Positions 34,156 to 44,884 of a stretch of DNA of 64,000 nt are shown here, in pieces (the first letter of the stretch is position 1; every line of letters starts with the position of its first letter). This stretch comes from Pandoraea capi. Its GTDB lineage: Bacteria; Pseudomonadota; Gammaproteobacteria; Burkholderiales; Burkholderiaceae. The position numbers and the translations under genes were made by a program. The notes below the pieces were generated by a model that did no database searches, was not told where the DNA came from, and saw nothing but the letters and a program-made list of their open reading frames with translations. The stretch covers positions 496,001 through 560,000 of the forward strand of contig NZ_CABPRV010000002.1 of the NCBI RefSeq assembly GCF_902459735.1, written 5' to 3'.

Positions 34156-35466
34156 TCAGCGCTGCGTCTCCAGATAGGCCGCTGCGCCATCGCCTGCGAC
34201 GCACGCGCTGGCGAAGCAGGCGGTGAGCAGGTAACCGCCCGTCGGCGCTTCCCAATCGAGCATCTCGCCCGCACAGAATACGCCGGGGAGCGCCTTGACC
34301 ATCAGTGCCGCATCCAATGCCTCCAGCGACACGCCACCGGCACTGCTGATCACCTCGGCAATCGGACGTGTGCGCAGCAACGTCAACGGCAAACGCTTGA
34401 TGCCCGCGGCGAGCGCCGCCGGATCGTCGAATGTCTCGCGTGGCAAACACTCTCGCAACAGCGCCGCCTTCACCCCCGCGATCCCCAACCGGCTCTGCAA
34501 ATGACTCGCCATCGAACGCGATCCACGCGGGCGCGCCACTTCCGAGGCGACACGCTCTGCCGCCCAGTCGGGGAGCAGGTCGAGATACACCTGCGTGCTG
34601 CCGTCCGCACGAATGGCATCACGAATCGGCGCGCACATCGCATACACCAGACTGCCCTCGATGCCATGCTCGGAAATCACGAATTCGCCTTGGCGGGTCG
34701 TGCCGTCGGGCAACGTCATGGTGACCGGCTTGACCGGATGCCCCGCGAAACGCTCGCGCATATGGGGCGTCCAATCGGCCTCGAATCCGGCATTTGCCGG
34801 CACCAGCGGAACAACGCTCACACCGTGCTCTCGAAGCGACGACACCCACGCCGCATCGGAACCGAGCTGCGGCCAACTCGCGCCGCCCAACGTCAGCACC
34901 ACCGCCCGGGCTTGCACCCATCGCTCACCATTCGGCGTCGAGAAGCGAAGATGGCCCGGACCTGCAGACGCATCCTCGTTCCACCCAAGCCAACGGTGTC
35001 GCACATGCAGGCGCACGCCCGCCGCGCGCAGGCGCGACAACCACGCGCGCAACAGCGGCGCGGCCTTCATGTCCGTCGGGAATACGCGCCCAGACGTGCC
35101 GACGAACGTATCGATGCCCAAGCGATGGGCCCATGAACGTACATCGTCGGCACTGAACCGGCGCAGCCACTGACCGACGGCCTCCGCCCGCTTGCCATAA
35201 CGGGCCACGAAAGGCGCCGCCGGCTCGCTATGCGTGAGGTTCATACCGCCCTTGCCCGCCATCAGGAACTTGCGCCCGCCAGACGGCATCGCGTCGTACA
35301 CGTCGACACGCCACCCTGCGGCCGACAACACCTCCGCCACCATCAGCCCCGCTGGCCCGGCGCCGATCACGGCCACGTCGATGACGTCAGCCGGACGCGG
35401 CGTCGTACCGTCGTCAGCGGGAGAAAGTGAATCGGCGGAGGTTGTCGTGGGGATGGATGGGGGCAT
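34156..35466 (-). CDS. HI0933/BaiN-like flavoprotein (TIGR03862-type NAD(P)/FAD oxidoreductase)
   Basis: 436 residues from the ATG at 35466. A Rossmann FAD site reads VAVIGAGPAGLMVAEVL, followed by the family signature GRKFLMAGKGGMNLTHSE. The C-terminal FAD motif is GVFCAGEMLDWEAPTGGYLL. The family is sometimes named aminoacetone oxidase, but its reaction is poorly established. The first 35 residues are a Thr/Ser/Pro-rich extension. It converges on the antitoxin gene with 37 bases between and diverges from the methyltransferase at 35668. Confidence 0.92.
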   Translation of the reverse strand: MPPSIPTTTSADSLSPADDGTTPRPADVIDVAVIGAGPAGLMVAEVLSAAGWRVDVYDAMPSGGRKFLMAGKGGMNLTHSEPAAPFVARYGKRAEAVGQWLRRFSADDVRSWAHRLGIDTFVGTSGRVFPTDMKAAPLLRAWLSRLRAAGVRLHVRHRWLGWNEDASAGPGHLRFSTPNGERWVQARAVVLTLGGASWPQLGSDAAWVSSLREHGVSVVPLVPANAGFEADWTPHMRERFAGHPVKPVTMTLPDGTTRQGEFVISEHGIEGSLVYAMCAPIRDAIRADGSTQVYLDLLPDWAAERVASEVARPRGSRSMASHLQSRLGIAGVKAALLRECLPRETFDDPAALAAGIKRLPLTLLRTRPIAEVISSAGGVSLEALDAALMVKALPGVFCAGEMLDWEAPTGGYLLTACFASACVAGDGAAAYLETQR

Positions 35467-35667
35467 GCTGAAACGTCTTGTCACGAGAGATCGATGTCGC
35501 GTCACACGAGCCCGTGCGGCGAAGGCCGCCATTGTCCCACATCGGTGACAGGCGAACACCCTGAAACCGCGCGACGCCGCCTTTGGCGTTACAATCGCTC
35601 CCCCGCTTTTTGTCCTCTGCCCCCGCGCACCTTTCAGTGCCCGTCGGGCGACACCGTGGAGCCTCGC

Positions 35668-36417
35668 ATGTCGTCATCCGAGCCAGCATCGATCGGACGC
35701 ACCGCGTACGCCAGTTTTGCCGAGCGCTACGCCGAGATTGCCGTCACCAAACCGCACAACGCCCTCTATGAGCGCCCCGCAACGCGGCAGTTGCTCGGCG
35801 AGGTCAGCGGGTTGCACGTGCTCGACGCCGGTTGCGGCCCGGGGATCAACAGCGCGTGGCTCGTCGAGCAAGGTGCAACGGTACACGGCATCGACGTGAC
35901 GCCTGAAATGATTGCGCTCGCACGCAAACGTTGCGACGGCATGCCGGCCGCGTTCGACGTTCAGGACCTCGGCACCCCGTTCGTCACGTTGGCAGACGGC
36001 CGTTTCGACACCATCGTGAGCGCCCTTGCCCTCGATTACGTGGAAGACCTCGGCCCGACGTTTCGCGAGTTTGCACGCGTTGCGAAGCCCGGCGCGACAT
36101 TGGTCTGGTCGATGGGTCACCCGATGCGCGACTGGATCGACGAGCGCACGCGACGCAACCGCACCTACTTCGAAACCACCCGCTTCGGGATGTACTGGAG
36201 CGGCTTCGGCGAACCGAAACCGTATGTGGAATCGTATCGCCGCCCGCTCGCCGGCATTCTGAACGCCGCCGCTGCCGCAGGCTGGCGGCTCGAACGGATG
36301 GTCGAACCCCTTCCGTTACCGGAAATGAAAGCGGTCAGCCCGCGACTCTACGATGAGCTATCTCAGGTGCCAGCCTTCATGTGCCTGAAGGCGCGACTGG
36401 AAAAGCCTGCCGACTGA
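35668..36417 (+). CDS. Class I SAM-dependent methyltransferase
   Basis: 249 residues from the ATG at 35668, with GGAG 6 bases upstream. Motif I is VLDAGCGPGINSAWL, the acidic turn lies in VHGIDVTPEMI, and motif IV is near IVSALALDYVEDL. The domain belongs to the Methyltransf_11/25 type, which acts on diverse small molecules. The substrate cannot be predicted. Monocistronic. Confidence 0.9.
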   Translation: MSSSEPASIGRTAYASFAERYAEIAVTKPHNALYERPATRQLLGEVSGLHVLDAGCGPGINSAWLVEQGATVHGIDVTPEMIALARKRCDGMPAAFDVQDLGTPFVTLADGRFDTIVSALALDYVEDLGPTFREFARVAKPGATLVWSMGHPMRDWIDERTRRNRTYFETTRFGMYWSGFGEPKPYVESYRRPLAGILNAAAAAGWRLERMVEPLPLPEMKAVSPRLYDELSQVPAFMCLKARLEKPAD

Positions 36418-36482
36418 GGCGGCCGACTGAAGCGGCCGACTGAAGCGGCATGCAGTCGGGCAGCGCAGCGCCCGGTGGGGCG

Positions 36483-36674
36483 TCACGACTTGTCGCGCTC
36501 GCCCCAGGGAATGAGCATCGTGGCCGTACACGTCGCCCCCAGCAGCACCGCCGCCACACCGTAGCGCGAGACTTCCGGCAGGTTGTACAGCAGACCGTGG
36601 ATCGTGGCGAAAATGCCGCCCAGCATGACGAAGGCAGCAAGGGAGGCAATGAAGACGCGGGTATCGGAGCACAT
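36483..36674 (-). CDS. Small two-helix membrane protein (paralogue 1)
   Basis: 63 residues with a good ribosome site (GAGG 7 bases before the ATG at 36674). There are two hydrophobic segments, about 7-29 and 38-56, ending with a charged tail GERDKS. Residues 6-30 share most positions with the neighbouring paralogue at 36885, including IAS-AAF and FATIHGLLY. The family is unknown to me. It is probably an inner-membrane protein. Confidence 0.75.
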   Translation of the reverse strand: MCSDTRVFIASLAAFVMLGGIFATIHGLLYNLPEVSRYGVAAVLLGATCTATMLIPWGERDKS

Positions 36675-36884
36675 ACGTCACCTCGCAACGAGGCCACGCC
36701 CGTTGCGAAGCCAATGACGACATCGCGAAATCTGCGGCTTCCCGCCCGTGCTTTCAGTGCATCACGGCGGAACCGCGCGACTTCGGGTGCCTTGGATGAC
36801 TTCGGCGGCGTCCCTCGATTTCAGTGTAGGACGCCATGCGCGAAACGGTTAGCAAGGGTTAGCCAGTGCCCCCGAGGCTCAAGA

Positions 36885-37088
36885 CTAGCGCTTGACATCG
36901 CCCGCTTCGTCTTTCGGCCAGGGGGTAAGCATCACGACGATGAACAAGATGCCGAACAGCACGGTGACCACGCCGCCGTGCATGACGTGCGACTTGTCGT
37001 AAAGCAGACCATGGATGGTGGCGAATGCCCCGCCAAGCGTCATGAATGCCGCTATCGAAGCGATGACGACGCGAAATTCCGAGCCCAT
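36885..37088 (-). CDS. Small two-helix membrane protein (paralogue 2)
   Basis: 67 residues with AAGGAG 6 bases before the ATG at 37088. There are two hydrophobic segments (about 7-29 and 38-55) and a charged tail PKDEAGDVKR. Over the first 30 residues 22 are identical to the protein at 36483, with FATIHGLLY fully conserved. The 210-base gap between them and separate ribosome sites suggest separate or loosely linked expression. Function unknown. Confidence 0.78.
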   Translation of the reverse strand: MGSEFRVVIASIAAFMTLGGAFATIHGLLYDKSHVMHGGVVTVLFGILFIVVMLTPWPKDEAGDVKR

Positions 37089-37200
37089 AGCGACTCCTTA
37101 TAGTTATCGGCAATGGTGCCGCTGGCGTGACTTCTTTAGCGGCAACACCAGTGTACGCCGATCCCCATACGTCGCCAATTGAGTCGCATGCCTAATCAAT

Positions 37201-37226
37201 CCGGCATTGATCCTTGTCAATGCCGG
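37201..37226 (-). terminator. Hairpin after the DUF1488 gene
   Basis: A perfect 10-bp stem (37201-37210 with 37217-37226, 6-base loop) lies about 60 bases past the DUF1488 stop on the minus strand. It is followed there by an AT-rich stretch rather than a clean U-run. Confidence 0.55.
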
Positions 37227-37286
37227 GGGCTGGAGACCTTTAGACTTTTACCCGATGGGAAGATGGATTGCGCCGTCAGGTGTGGT

Positions 37287-37580
37287 TCAACGACGCGCCT
37301 CGTGATGTTGCGCCCAGCGGAAATGACCGCTGCGCAGCAACACCGGCCCAGGCAACCCCATGGCGAGATATTCGCGGGTCAGGGCGTGAATACGACTGCG
37401 ACCGTGCTCGAAGGCGTGCAACAGATCGTCGGCGCGGGCCGAGTGGGCGTGAAAGTGCGATTCCAGCGCCTCGGCCGACACCGCACAATCGATTGGCCGG
37501 CCATTGACGACAACGGCGAACTCGATCGTCAGGTCTTCGTAGTTGAACATGGGACGGTGATCCGGAAACTCGATTTGCAT
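37287..37580 (-). CDS. DUF1488 family protein
   Basis: 97 residues from the ATG at 37580; the open frame continues 19 codons upstream without family sequence. The start MQIEFPDHRPMFN followed by FAVVVNGRPIDCAVS is characteristic of DUF1488 proteins, small soluble proteins common in Burkholderiaceae. Function unknown. Monocistronic. Confidence 0.8.
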   Translation of the reverse strand: MQIEFPDHRPMFNYEDLTIEFAVVVNGRPIDCAVSAEALESHFHAHSARADDLLHAFEHGRSRIHALTREYLAMGLPGPVLLRSGHFRWAQHHEARR

Positions 37581-37760
37581 GGCGGCACCCCCGGTTGACG
37601 AAAGGACGCAATCGACGTGTCGGCCGACACGTTCCATCCAGCATAGTGCATCGCAGGACGAACCGAAAATTGCGTCGCTTATCGGTTCGTCCAGAACGAT
37701 TGGGGAAGGTTCCGGAACGCCTTACTTCAAATAAATCGCTTTAAATAGAATTCGCAAGCC

Positions 37761-37783
37761 ATTGATTTTTATAAAAAATCAAT
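37761..37783 (-). terminator. AT-only hairpin at the end of the FMN reductase gene
   Basis: ATTGATTTTT (37761-37770) pairs with its complement at 37774-37783 around a 3-base loop. It overlaps the stop codon of the FMN reductase and lies in an AT-rich island. A terminator or RNA 3'-end element is likely, though the stem is weak. Confidence 0.4.
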
Positions 37784-38345
37784 TCGCAATCTTATTTCCA
37801 TTCAGAAACACCACGAAACCCGCAACGAAATCGGACACCTGCTGACGCACGGCGTCGTCCTGCAAGTTGCCGTCCACGTCGATGGCCTTGTTCGCGTGCG
37901 AGACCATCAAACGGCCCTGCCACCACGGGGTCGTTTGCAGGGTGCGCAGCACTGGCAGCCACGCATTCTGGCTGAGGATCGTGCCGAAACCCCCGGGCGA
38001 CGCGCCCATGAGCGCAACCGGCTTGTCGCGGAACACCCGCGCACTATCGGCCGGGGGACGCGATAGCCAATCCAGCGCATTCTTGAACACCCCCGGCATG
38101 CCATTGTTGTACTCGGGCGTGGCGAGCAGCAGGCCATCGGCCTGTGCGATGGCGTCCTTCAAGGTCGTGACGGCGGCGGGAATGCCTTCGCTCGCCTCCA
38201 GGTCACCGTCGTATAGCGGAATGCCGTGCAACGTCCTGACGTCGAGCGTGACACCCGCGGGTGCCAACGCTTTCGCTGCGACGAGCAACGCCGTGTTGTA
38301 AGAGCCCTTGCGCAGGCTGCCGGACAAACCAATGATTGTCGTCAT
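37779..38345 (-). CDS. NAD(P)H-dependent FMN reductase / quinone reductase
   Basis: 188 residues from the ATG at 38345 with AGGAG 9 bases upstream. The flavodoxin-like start is IIGLSGSLRKGSYNTALL, and the FMN-binding ATPEYNNGMPGVFKNALDWLSRP motif is complete. GASPGGFG follows. This group includes ArsH, ChrR and azo/quinone reductases. It is cytoplasmic and probably handles quinones or supplies reduced FMN. Confidence 0.93.
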   Translation of the reverse strand: MTTIIGLSGSLRKGSYNTALLVAAKALAPAGVTLDVRTLHGIPLYDGDLEASEGIPAAVTTLKDAIAQADGLLLATPEYNNGMPGVFKNALDWLSRPPADSARVFRDKPVALMGASPGGFGTILSQNAWLPVLRTLQTTPWWQGRLMVSHANKAIDVDGNLQDDAVRQQVSDFVAGFVVFLNGNKIAN

Positions 38346-38431
38346 CGAATCGACTCCTTGCAGTACTGATCGGAAATAGAGACCCCACAACGTCTTGTGG
38401 CGAAGCGGCGGTTCGCCGCGTCGCCATCCGC

Positions 38432-39793
38432 CTACACGTTGCGTTGGAAGGGATATACGCTGCCCAGACCGAGCAGACGCGTGAGTTCGTCGAGCGCCGT
38501 ACGACACTCGTCGAGCAATGCCGGATCGGCGAGATCGCTTACCGCCAGCCGATCGCGATAGTGACGTCTGACCCAATCCGTCAACGTGACGTAACGCGCA
38601 TCGTCCATCCAGAGACCGCTGTGCGCCGCCTTGCGCTCTTCCTCCGTGAGCACCACACGCAGACGCAGGCATGCCGGACCGCCGCCATTGCGCATGCTTT
38701 CGCGCAAATCGAAGACGTGAAGCTCACGGATCGGGCCACCGCTGGCCACGAGCGTCTCCAGATAGCGCCACACGGCCGGGCGCTCGCGGCACTCCTGCGG
38801 CACGACCAGTCGCATGCCGCCGCCCGCCTCGGGGCTGCGCGCGAGCAACTGGCTGTTGAAAAGGTAACTGCCGACGGTGTCTTCCATCGAGATGTCGGCA
38901 TCAGACACTTCGACCACTTCGAGCGCCGTTGCCCGCGCCGCGAGCCGTTCGCGCAAGGTCGCCAGCACGCTCGCCTGATCGACAAATGCCTGCGCATGGC
39001 AGAACAGCACATTGCCGTTGCCGACCGCGATCACGTCGTTATGGAATACCCCGGCGTCGATGGCGTCCGGGTGCTGCTGCGCGAACACGACATCCGCGTC
39101 GTCCAGCCCATGCAGACGCGCGATCGCCTGACTGGCCTGCAACGTCTGCCGGGCGGGGAATCGACGCGGCGTGGGCGCGCTGGCAAGATCGTCTCGTCCG
39201 TAGACGAAGAACTCGACGCCGCGCTCTCCATACGCCCCGCAGAACCGCGTGTGGTTGGCGGCGCCCTCGTCCCCGAGCGACGGCCAGCCTGGCAACGCGT
39301 CGTGATGCGCGAAGCGGGATTCGTCCGGAAATGCCGCACGCAAGATGCGCGACGTCGTTTCATGCTCGATGGCGCGGTGAAGTTTGCTGCACAGATTCGC
39401 CGCCGTGAAATGGACGCGCCCGTCCGACGTGTCCGCAGACGGGCTGACCGTGGCGGCGTTCGCCGTCCACATGCTTGCGGCCGAGCACGCGGCGCCGAGC
39501 AACGCGGGCGCTGTCTGCGCCGCGTTCCGAATGACGGTACTGTCGTCCCCGGAAAAGCCGAGCGTGCGCAGCAACGCGACCGACGGACGCTCTTGCGGCG
39601 GCAACACCCCCTGCGCGTAGCCAAGATCGGCCAGCGCCTTCATTTTCGCCAGCCCTTGCAACGCCGCCTCGCGCGGGTTCGAAACGCGGTTGGCGTTGTT
39701 CGCCGACGCCACATTGCCAAACGACAAACCCGCGTAGTTGTGCGTGGGGCCGACCAATCCGTCGAAGTTGGCTTCGAGGGCAAAGCGTGTCAT
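38432..39793 (-). CDS. astB: N-succinylarginine dihydrolase
   Basis: 453 residues. The start region [19 protein letters not shown] is diagnostic. Catalytic residues read as Glu176 (DEGAANH), His251 (FHND) and Cys375 (GGGPACLRL). It converts N2-succinylarginine to succinylornithine with release of ammonia and CO2, the second step of the arginine succinyltransferase pathway. It lies 74 bases downstream of astD on the same strand. Confidence 0.96.
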   Translation of the reverse strand: MTRFALEANFDGLVGPTHNYAGLSFGNVASANNANRVSNPREAALQGLAKMKALADLGYAQGVLPPQERPSVALLRTLGFSGDDSTVIRNAAQTAPALLGAACSAASMWTANAATVSPSADTSDGRVHFTAANLCSKLHRAIEHETTSRILRAAFPDESRFAHHDALPGWPSLGDEGAANHTRFCGAYGERGVEFFVYGRDDLASAPTPRRFPARQTLQASQAIARLHGLDDADVVFAQQHPDAIDAGVFHNDVIAVGNGNVLFCHAQAFVDQASVLATLRERLAARATALEVVEVSDADISMEDTVGSYLFNSQLLARSPEAGGGMRLVVPQECRERPAVWRYLETLVASGGPIRELHVFDLRESMRNGGGPACLRLRVVLTEEERKAAHSGLWMDDARYVTLTDWVRRHYRDRLAVSDLADPALLDECRTALDELTRLLGLGSVYPFQRNV

Positions 39794-39867
39794 GTCAAGT
39801 CCTGGAAAAAGCGGGAGTCCGTGTCCCGCATACGCAATATGCAGTGATGTGCGGCATTGTGCCTGAA

Positions 39868-41355
<1,488 letters not shown>

Positions 41356-41512
41356 CTACCCCGAAGGCCACGCCCGATAGCGCGGCGTGCGATGCGGATC
41401 ATGATGACACGGATTCGTCAGCCGGAACAATGCGTCGGCACCGAAAGCACCGGCAAACCATCGCCCGCCGGGCCTCCGGGGCGGTCCATGTCGGTAGGGC
41501 AACAGACACGCA

Positions 41513-41518
41513 TAGAAT
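41513..41518 (+). promoter_or_regulatory. Candidate -10 box of astE
   Basis: TAGAAT at 41513-41518 lies 31 bases before the astE ATG in the 199-base astD/astE divergent region. No good -35 is visible at 17 bases; an activator-dependent promoter is possible. Confidence 0.35.
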
Positions 41519-41548
41519 ACGACGTTGAGTTTCCGGAGATTCCCCATC

Positions 41549-42610
41549 ATGACTGACGCCCATCGCTCGGCATTGCGCCACTGGCTCAGCGACGTTCGCG
41601 AGTCGCGCGACCATCCTCACGACGAAGGCGTCGACCCTTGCGGTGTCCGTTGGCAACGGCATGCGGAAGGCGTGCTCGAACTGACACCGGCCACGGCATC
41701 CCGCTCGGCGGAGGGTGCAGAGAATGACGCGGCGGCCCAGCCCGGCTACCGCTACGACGCCATCCTGTCTTGTGGCATTCACGGCGATGAAACCGCCCCC
41801 ATCGAGATCGTCGACGGCATTTTGCGCGACATCGCCGACGGCCGCCTCACATTGCGCGAGCGTGTCCTGGTCGTGCTCGGCAACCCGGACGCCGTGCGCG
41901 CGGGCAAGCGCTATCTCGAATACGATCTGAACCGTCTCTTTCAGGGCGCACACGCCAAGCGCGCCGAATCGCCTGCCGTGCAGCGCGCCCGCGAACTCGA
42001 AGTGATCGTGGCGCAGTTCTTTGCCGGCGTGGATGGCGTGCGTCGTACGCGTCGCCACGTGGACATGCACACCGCCATCCGGGCGTCGCTCTTTCAGCGC
42101 TTTGCCGTCGTGCCCGGCACGCCACAGCACAGCCCGAGCGACGACTGGTTCGATGCCCTCGGTGCCGCCGATATCGAAGCGACGATGCGCACCGAGCAAC
42201 CGTCGGTCACGTTTTCGTACTTCACCTGCGCGCGGTTCGGGGCGCAGAGCTGCACGCTTGAGCTGGGCAAGGTCGCGCCGTTCGGCGAGAACCGGCTCGA
42301 AAACTTCTCCGGCATCGACGCGGCACTGCGCCGCTGGCTCTCCGGTGGCGAGTTCGAAGCCCGTGACGATGGCAAGTCGCCGCAGCCCCAACGCTTCCGG
42401 GTCGCGGCGGAGATCGTGCGTCGCACCGATGCGTTCGTTCTCGATGTGCCCGCCGATACACCGAACTTCACGCCCTATCCCGCCGGCACCGTTCTCGCGC
42501 GCGACGGCGAGAACACCTACACGGTTTCGCATCCCGAGGAACGCATCGTGTTTCCCAATCCAAACGTCGCGAACGGCCTGCGCGCCGGGGTGATGGTCGT
42601 GCCGGAGTGA
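41549..42610 (+). CDS. astE: Succinylglutamate desuccinylase
   Basis: 353 residues from the ATG at 41549, with GGAG about 10 bases upstream; a TTG at 41525 would add eight residues. Zinc ligands are His78 and Glu81 in CGIHGDETAP, with a further His in VDMHTAI. The catalytic Glu is in LELGKVAPFG. It hydrolyses succinylglutamate to glutamate and succinate, the last AST step. It is transcribed away from astD, unlike the single-direction ast operons of many proteobacteria. astA and astC are not in the window. Confidence 0.94.
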   Translation: MTDAHRSALRHWLSDVRESRDHPHDEGVDPCGVRWQRHAEGVLELTPATASRSAEGAENDAAAQPGYRYDAILSCGIHGDETAPIEIVDGILRDIADGRLTLRERVLVVLGNPDAVRAGKRYLEYDLNRLFQGAHAKRAESPAVQRARELEVIVAQFFAGVDGVRRTRRHVDMHTAIRASLFQRFAVVPGTPQHSPSDDWFDALGAADIEATMRTEQPSVTFSYFTCARFGAQSCTLELGKVAPFGENRLENFSGIDAALRRWLSGGEFEARDDGKSPQPQRFRVAAEIVRRTDAFVLDVPADTPNFTPYPAGTVLARDGENTYTVSHPEERIVFPNPNVANGLRAGVMVVPE

Positions 42611-42686
42611 TGACGACGTCATGGAAATCGTGTGGCGTATGCCGACGTGACGGCGCCCGATGTCGACGTTGCATTTGCGTGATTGT

Positions 42687-42708
42687 CACTGCCGTGGCAC
42701 CGGCAGTG
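42687..42708 (+). terminator. Hairpin after astE
   Basis: An 8-bp perfect stem (42687-42694 with 42701-42708) and 6-base loop lie 76 bases past the astE stop. There is no U-run, so the terminator call is tentative. Confidence 0.35.
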
Positions 42709-42842
42709 CACCGCGCCGGCTACGCAGCATCGCGAATGAACGTTTTTAAACGCCTGTCCGGGCGTCGTCGTGGCGTGGGGATGCAGGTAGGATCGCCCAC
42801 TTCATTTCTCCTGCGAGACGGCGATGACGGCGTGCGGCACGA

Positions 42843-44756
42843 GTGAAGGCAGTCGCGCGTGTCGGGCCGTCCATCGACGACATGCCACAGGATTTCTCCT
42901 TCCCCACTCCCGCGTTTCCCCGTACTGCCGGTCTCATCGTCGAGCGTCCGATTTCCGGGGCGTCGGCCGATTCGCACGTCAATCTCGCCGAAGATTTCGC
43001 GCGGGCGCAGCAGTCGTCGGTGATGCTGAGTCATGGTCGACGCGTCGCGCGCCACACGACGGTGGCGCAGGCGATTCCTCGCGAGCATCGAGACGATCTG
43101 GCGCTGGCCGTGCGACGCGCCACCCGATTGTCACCCTGCCCGTCGCGCGCGAGCGGCGCGCCCAACGCGGCCGAGCAAATCTATTCGATGCTTCGCGACG
43201 AGATCGCCGTCCCGGCACTGCGCCGCTTCGAGCGAACGCATCGCACCGACATGCCGTCGGCGACGCCGATAGCCGGCGCCTCCCGAATCTCGGCACGGGC
43301 ACATGCAATGGCGGCGACGCCGCCGTGGTTCGACGATCTGCTCCCGCATTTGAGAATCGAAGCGCAACTTCTCGCGCAACGCGGACTGAGCGTGGACAAA
43401 GTCCGTTACCGGCTCGATGCGTTATTCCGTCACGAACACCCCGGCGTTTCGTGGCGCGCGACGCGCATCGGTCTGGAGCGCGACGCGTTCCCCTTCGCCC
43501 TCGGCTCCACCGTGCTCTCGGTGCTCGCCGACACGACTGACCCGCAACGGCGCCTGTCGATGATGTGGCCACCGGTCGAAGCGATGGGGGTCGTGCTGAT
43601 CAACCTCATCGGGATGGCACGCTTTAATGCCGCCCATCCGCAATGGGCGAGCCGTCTTGCACGCGTCACGCCGACGCAGGCGCTCGAAGTCGTCAACACG
43701 ATGTTGCGCAACCCCGTCCGGGAGGTCGCGGCGCATGTCGCGGGCTTCGTTTTCTGCTACGGCATCGTGCGCAATCTCGCACGCGCGGGGATCGAGGCGG
43801 GCCTGTCGGCTGCCCTGCCGGGCATCATGGCGTATCGCTTCGGCAATACGATTCATTCTTGCCTCGAAATCCTGCTTTGTCCGATCCCGGGCGCACTCCT
43901 GGGACCGATCATCGATCACTTTGCCATCGCACCGGAAAACGCCCGGCTCGAACCGTTGCTGCAAGATCGCTTCGCGGACCTCATCTGCAAGATGAGCGAC
44001 GATATGCCCGCGGCCTCCGCCCCCCCCTTCCTGACGTCCTTTTGGCGCAACTTCACGGGATTGCTGCAATCGGGTACGCCGAAGGCCATCTGGCTGACGT
44101 TGTCGCTCGGCTTCTACTTCCTCTCGACCTTTCATGGCACGCAAACGCCTATCGACGATGACATGCCGCGCGACGACACCGGCTTCGGAACGTCTCTCGC
44201 ACTGTCCGGAAATGCAACGCAGACGCCACCGACCGACGTGGCGAACGATTTCGACGTCGACTGGCACACGCAGGCCGTCCTTGGCGTGCTCTACGGCCTG
44301 ATCGCCACGTTCGTCTCCATGCAAGGCATCTCGGCGCGTCATGACGCCATTGCCACGGCCTACACGCGGCGCCGGGGACGCCCCAAGATCAGCACGGTCA
44401 CCGTCACGTCACAGGAGGATTCCGGGCATTCGTCCACGGGCTCGCATTCCGACCTGCCGGACAGTCCGGCCAGCCCCGCAAGCCCTGCAAGCGCCGCCGG
44501 TAGCGCGTTTCCGGTGATGAGCAGCCCCTCGACGGAATCCGGCGATCTGTCGGGCGACACCTCGGGAGACGACGCCGTCTTCTTGCCGATGGACGATACA
44601 CTTAGCGTGTCTTCCAGTTGTGAGACAGCCGAACTGCGGGCGTCCGACGCACCGCCGGGACGACGCCACGGTACATCGGTCGCGCCAGCCGGCATCGGTC
44701 TGCCCCGGGAGAATGAGGACATCGACCACCCGGCCGACCTGTACACGCCTTTGTGA
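42843..44756 (+). CDS. Large orphan protein with membrane-like segments and Ser/Asp-rich tail
   Basis: 637 residues from the GTG at 42843; ATG at 42882 would give 624, and neither has a clear ribosome site. I do not recognise the family. Residues 1-160 are polar and Ala/Arg-rich. Hydrophobic stretches occur at about 246-258, 295-310, 318-330, 340-358, 414-430 and 477-494. Residues 520-590 are dominated by Ser, Pro, Ala and Asp, with repeated SPASPAS. No signal peptide is seen. It stands alone between astE and the AI-2E transporter. The pattern recalls host-targeted or secreted effectors of Burkholderiaceae, but no secretion genes are nearby. Confidence 0.75.
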   Translation: MKAVARVGPSIDDMPQDFSFPTPAFPRTAGLIVERPISGASADSHVNLAEDFARAQQSSVMLSHGRRVARHTTVAQAIPREHRDDLALAVRRATRLSPCPSRASGAPNAAEQIYSMLRDEIAVPALRRFERTHRTDMPSATPIAGASRISARAHAMAATPPWFDDLLPHLRIEAQLLAQRGLSVDKVRYRLDALFRHEHPGVSWRATRIGLERDAFPFALGSTVLSVLADTTDPQRRLSMMWPPVEAMGVVLINLIGMARFNAAHPQWASRLARVTPTQALEVVNTMLRNPVREVAAHVAGFVFCYGIVRNLARAGIEAGLSAALPGIMAYRFGNTIHSCLEILLCPIPGALLGPIIDHFAIAPENARLEPLLQDRFADLICKMSDDMPAASAPPFLTSFWRNFTGLLQSGTPKAIWLTLSLGFYFLSTFHGTQTPIDDDMPRDDTGFGTSLALSGNATQTPPTDVANDFDVDWHTQAVLGVLYGLIATFVSMQGISARHDAIATAYTRRRGRPKISTVTVTSQEDSGHSSTGSHSDLPDSPASPASPASAAGSAFPVMSSPSTESGDLSGDTSGDDAVFLPMDDTLSVSSSCETAELRASDAPPGRRHGTSVAPAGIGLPRENEDIDHPADLYTPL

Positions 44757-44884
44757 CGAAGTGTTGCACGCACTTGCCGTGACCGCCACGGCATGGCATC
44801 TTGCACTTCAAGCGCGTTCTTAGCGCATGACCATCCTGGGGGGCGTAGGGAAATACGCGTCGCCCCCTGCCTGCCGGAGCGCCT

